DNA of 7,084 bases from contig CALGZD010000291.1 in assembly GCA_937934635.1 (NCBI GenBank), forward strand, positions 1-7,084, read 5' to 3'. The notes under the pieces are model-generated. The model worked only from the letters and a program-made list of their open reading frames with translations. It had not been told where the DNA came from and made no database searches. The DNA is from an uncultured Deinococcales bacterium. Lineage in GTDB: Bacteria > Deinococcota > Deinococci > Deinococcales > Trueperaceae. How positions within the stretch are numbered: position 1 is the first letter of the stretch; each line of letters starts with the position of its first letter. Below, in pieces: positions 4,779-7,084 of the stretch. The translations under genes were made by a program, and so were the position numbers.

Positions 4779-5888
4779 ATGACATCAAGTCCGAATCAAA
4801 CAGCTTTTTTATGGGACGAAAAATGTTTTTGGCATACAGGAGGTAACTATGCCCACCTTGCACATGTAGGCGGCTTGGTTCAACCTCTGGTTGCAGGTGG
4901 CTTACCTGAAGCACCAGAAACCAAAAGACGCCTCAAAAACTTGATGGATGTAACTGGATTGTCAAAAGAGCTTCACTGTGATTCTGCGCCAGCAGCATCT
5001 TTAGAAGATTTACTACGTGTACACCCACAAAACTATTTGGATAAGTTCAAAGACATATCGGATAGTGGTGGTGGTGAACTTGGCTTAAGAACACCTTTTG
5101 GTCCGGGTTCTTTTGAAATAGCAGCCTTATCTACAGGGCTAGTTATCGCAGCAGTTGAAAGTGTCCTCAATGATGACTATAAAAATGCTTACGCCCTTTC
5201 TCGTCCTCCAGGTCATCACTGCTTGCCTGACTTTCCAAATGGCTTTTGTTTATTTGCAAACATCGCCGTTGCTATTGAAGCTGCCAAAGCTAAGGGGCTA
5301 GTTGAACGAGTCGCAGTGGTTGATTGGGATGTACACCACGGCAATGGTACAGAAGCGATTTTCTATGACCGTTCAGATGTCCTCACAATTTCGATTCATC
5401 AAGAAAGATGTTATCCGCAAGACACAGGTGAGATAGACGCTATAGGCGAAGGTGAAGGACAAGGGGCAAACATGAACATACCACTACCACCTGGTGCAGG
5501 GCACAAAAGCTATCTAGAGGTGATGGAGCGTTTGGTTATTCCCAAGCTAAAAGCGTTTGAGCCTGAACTCGTTATCATCGCTTGTGGCTTTGACGCTGTT
5601 AGCTTTGATCCTTTAGCTCGGATGATGTGTACAGCCGAAACTTACCGAGAGATGACCAAGCAACTGATGGATATTACAGATGGTCGTTTGGTCGCAGCAC
5701 ACGAAGGGGGCTATTCAGAAATGTATGTTCCTTTTTGTGGTCACGCAATGCTCGAGCAGCTTTCTGGCTCAACTATCACTGCACCTGATCCACTAAGCAA
5801 AAGAATCAACGCCCAACAACCCAACGAACGCATGGTGGCTTTTTACTCAGAGCTAATTACTGAAATGGTCGATTTTTTCAAGCTATAA
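4779..5888 (+). CDS. Class II HDAC-family deacetylase (HDAH / acetylpolyamine amidohydrolase-like)
   Basis: A complete 369-residue zinc-dependent deacetylase of the arginase/deacetylase fold, the same length as the bacterial HDAH enzyme of strain FB188 as I recall it. The catalytic set is intact: PPGHH with the His pair 146-147; DWDVHHGNGT at 182-191 with zinc ligands Asp184 and His186; GFDA with the third ligand Asp272; and the transition-state Tyr312 in EGGYS. The early segment FLWDEKCFWHTG and the ETKRRL stretch (47-52) are also typical of this subgroup. Relatives remove acetyl or similar acyl groups from lysine side chains, polyamines or other amines in the cytoplasm; bacterial family members generally have uncertain natural substrates. 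Reading begins at the ATG preceded by AAGG at nine bases. It faces away from the GNAT gene and is followed by an unusual palindrome at 5931-5958. AcuC-type acetoin deacetylase is less likely because the motifs fit class II better. Confidence 0.9.
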   Translation: MTSSPNQTAFLWDEKCFWHTGGNYAHLAHVGGLVQPLVAGGLPEAPETKRRLKNLMDVTGLSKELHCDSAPAASLEDLLRVHPQNYLDKFKDISDSGGGELGLRTPFGPGSFEIAALSTGLVIAAVESVLNDDYKNAYALSRPPGHHCLPDFPNGFCLFANIAVAIEAAKAKGLVERVAVVDWDVHHGNGTEAIFYDRSDVLTISIHQERCYPQDTGEIDAIGEGEGQGANMNIPLPPGAGHKSYLEVMERLVIPKLKAFEPELVIIACGFDAVSFDPLARMMCTAETYREMTKQLMDITDGRLVAAHEGGYSEMYVPFCGHAMLEQLSGSTITAPDPLSKRINAQQPNERMVAFYSELITEMVDFFKL

Positions 5889-5919
5889 AAATACTTGATG
5901 CATGGTGTTTCTCATTTAA

Positions 5920-5988
5920 AAGCTCTTCCACGATTAACTGACTTAAGTCAGTTAATCGGCGAGCTTCGTAACGAGTAGGAACGAACTC
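5920..5988. repeat. 28-bp perfect palindrome nested in a second pair of arms
   Basis: CGATTAACTGACTT (5931-5944) is followed directly by its exact reverse complement (5945-5958), with no spacer. Outside it, AAGCTC (5920-5925) pairs with GAGCTT (5961-5966). GAGCTTCGT (5961-5969) can instead pair with ACGAACTC (5981-5988) with one bulge, so the outer helices are mutually exclusive. There is no T tract, so this is not a standard terminator. It lies 42 bp after the deacetylase stop, in a convergent gap. It may terminate or stabilise the transcript, bind a dimeric protein or be a foldback relic. Confidence 0.75.
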
Positions 5989-5999
5989 ATTTAGCATGG

Positions 6000-6020
6000 A
6001 TCAATATTAGATCAATATTA
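6000..6020. repeat. Tandem duplication, period 11
   Basis: ATCAATATTA occurs at 6000-6009 and 6011-6020 with a single G between. CATGGA also occurs just before the first copy and just after the second. Confidence 0.7.
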
Positions 6021-6062
6021 CATGGAAACGCTATTAATTAACGATAGTGTCGGACTCAGTAT

Positions 6063-6090
6063 AAGCTACAGGTGGCTACAAGCTACAGGT
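6063..6090. repeat. Tandem duplication, period 17
   Basis: AAGCTACAGGT occurs exactly at 6063-6073 and 6080-6090. A third GCTACA lies between them (6075-6080), so the block looks slipped more than once. Confidence 0.7.
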
Positions 6091-6121
6091 AATTTCAAGA
6101 AGGGAATGTCAAAAATTAGCG

Positions 6122-6151
6122 ATGCCCATACTACACAATGCCCATACTACA
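6122..6151. repeat. Tandem duplication, period 16
   Basis: ATGCCCATACTACA occurs exactly at 6122-6135 and 6138-6151, separated by CA. It is the third independent short duplication within about 150 bp of this convergent gap. Confidence 0.75.
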
Positions 6152-6180
6152 AAAAACACCTAAAAACTAGAACAGTATAC

Positions 6181-6212
6181 AAAAAAATAGGGAAAGCAAA
6201 TTGCTTTCCCTA
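6181..6212 (-). terminator. Intrinsic terminator of the helicase gene
   Basis: On the minus strand, TAGGGAAAGC (6212-6203) pairs with GCTTTCCCTA (6197-6188) around a short A/T loop. The stem is followed by seven Ts (6187-6181). It starts about 20 bases after the helicase stop codon and is a clear Rho-independent terminator. On the plus strand there is no good T tract, so it acts mainly on the helicase transcript. Confidence 0.9.
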
Positions 6213-6232
6213 AAGTAAATGTAACTAAGAGC

Positions 6233-7084
6233 TTAGTCTTTCTTTGACTTCTTAAGTTTACGCTTCTTCTTAGCCTTCTTATCACCCAGTTTTTTATCAC
6301 TAGATTTAGAGCTATTCGATATCTTGCCTTTAAACTTTGAAAAGTTCAGAGGTCTACCTACAACACGTACATGCCGTAGATTTTCTTCTAAATGACCAGC
6401 CATCTCTTGTGGTAAGTCAACTACACTATAGTCATCAAAAATACCAATATGACCAATGTATGAACTATCGATATCTGCCTCATTCGCAATAGCACCAACA
6501 ATATTACCAGGGCGTACACCGTGTTCATGACCAACATCAATTCGGAAGGTAGTCATGCCTTCACGTTTTGAGGTATCAGGCTTGCGCTTTTTACCACCTC
6601 TATCACGTTTGCCCTCAGCGTTATCTCTACCACCTTTGGCACGGCGACCATCTCTATCACCACTATCCCTGTCACGGTCTCTACCTCTGCCACGGTCTCT
6701 ACCACGACCTCTGTCGCGTCCACGACCCCTATCACGACCGCCATCTCTATCGCGCCCTTTACTTACTTTCAGTTCTTTATCGAGTAGAAGCGGGTTACCA
6801 CCTTGATTCATGACAGCTAGTGCAGCAGCAATCTCTAAAGGCATGAAATCTTCATCGAGCTGGTATTGCATAAGTAAATCACGGAACATATGCAAGTCAC
6901 CAGCAGCGCTTGGGTCACTAAGCGTAGCTGTAATTTGTTCTTTAAAACGACTTACACGCTTTTCGTTAATAACCTCTAGTGATGGTGCAGACATCATCTC
7001 AATTTTTTGCTTCGTCGCTTTTTCAAGACCGTAAAGCATACGCTTTTCTCTAGGTGTTACAAACAGGATAGCGTCACCACTACG
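6233..7084 (-). CDS. deaD: DeaD/CsdA-type DEAD-box RNA helicase, C-terminal part
   Basis: The frame is open to the right edge, so only the last 283 residues are visible. They begin RSGDAILFVTPREKRML, the sequence directly after the motif VI arginine of the second RecA-like domain, so the ATP-binding and DEAD motifs lie outside the window. Next comes the DeaD-type helical region (about residues 20-105), then an Arg/Gly/Asp-rich linker (about 109-175, DNA 6560-6760) with three RGRGRD units. A DbpA-type RNA-binding domain follows (about 178-250), with TTFRIDVGHEHGVRPGNIVGAI and IGHIGIFDDYSVVDLP. A Lys/Ser-rich tail (about 251-283) ends in KKKRKLKKSKKD. DeaD helicases remodel RNA in ribosome assembly and cold-adapted mRNA translation and decay. 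The DbpA domain and basic tail increase RNA affinity. A strong terminator follows the stop codon. The domain order argues for DeaD rather than SrmB or RhlE. Confidence 0.9.
   Translation of the reverse strand, partial: RSGDAILFVTPREKRMLYGLEKATKQKIEMMSAPSLEVINEKRVSRFKEQITATLSDPSAAGDLHMFRDLLMQYQLDEDFMPLEIAAALAVMNQGGNPLLLDKELKVSKGRDRDGGRDRGRGRDRGRGRDRGRGRDRDRDSGDRDGRRAKGGRDNAEGKRDRGGKKRKPDTSKREGMTTFRIDVGHEHGVRPGNIVGAIANEADIDSSYIGHIGIFDDYSVVDLPQEMAGHLEENLRHVRVVGRPLNFSKFKGKISNSSKSSDKKLGDKKAKKKRKLKKSKKD

Noticed and set aside
6022..6213. 63-codon plus-strand frame starting METLLINDSV
   Set aside because: It lacks an SD site, spans two of the tandem duplications and ends inside the helicase terminator.
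6555..6813. Plus-strand frames rich in Ser/Leu/Pro or His/Tyr opposite the helicase linker
   Set aside because: They are antisense shadows of the low-complexity RGRGRD-coding DNA.

Overview
The window looks like chromosomal DNA of a fairly AT-rich gammaproteobacterium. This rests on a DeaD/CsdA-type helicase with a DbpA RNA-binding domain, an SseA-like sulfurtransferase with a CGSGVSA loop, an RlpA-family exported protein and normal Shine-Dalgarno (SD) sites. I cannot name the genus. No phage, plasmid, insertion sequence or CRISPR array is visible.

Layout. On the minus strand, 1-167 is the N-terminus of an RlpA-like exported protein. It is divergent from a complete NADPH:quinone-reductase-like gene (427-1398, +). 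A convergent interval of about 1.87 kb (1399-3267) follows with no credible gene. It holds three direct copies of a structured repeat (called R1 here: terminator-like hairpin, invariant purine-rich linker, second hairpin, sometimes a third). It also holds a minus-strand candidate small RNA with a U8 terminator, a broken relative of that element, and a long inverted repeat. Next come a two-domain 3-mercaptopyruvate sulfurtransferase-like gene (3268-4128, -) and a small GNAT acetyltransferase (4243-4668, -). Across a 110-bp shared promoter region lies a class II HDAC-family deacetylase (4779-5888, +). The 344-bp gap 5889-6232 contains a 28-bp perfect palindrome inside a second pair of arms, three separate two-copy tandem duplications, and a good minus-strand terminator. 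That terminator belongs to the partial DeaD-like helicase that runs off the right edge (6233-7084, -).

How the parts relate. The protein genes are mostly housekeeping or stress-type enzymes and do not form one pathway. The GNAT and HDAC-family genes are back to back, so an acetylation/deacetylation pair is possible, but neither substrate can be read from sequence. The least ordinary part is the non-coding 1399-3267 interval. The R1 repeats there show a compensatory base-pair change in the first stem and an indel confined to a loop. Their invariant linker resembles the complement of the 16S rRNA 3' end. This points to a conserved RNA element, though its function and genome-wide copy number are unknown from this window alone.
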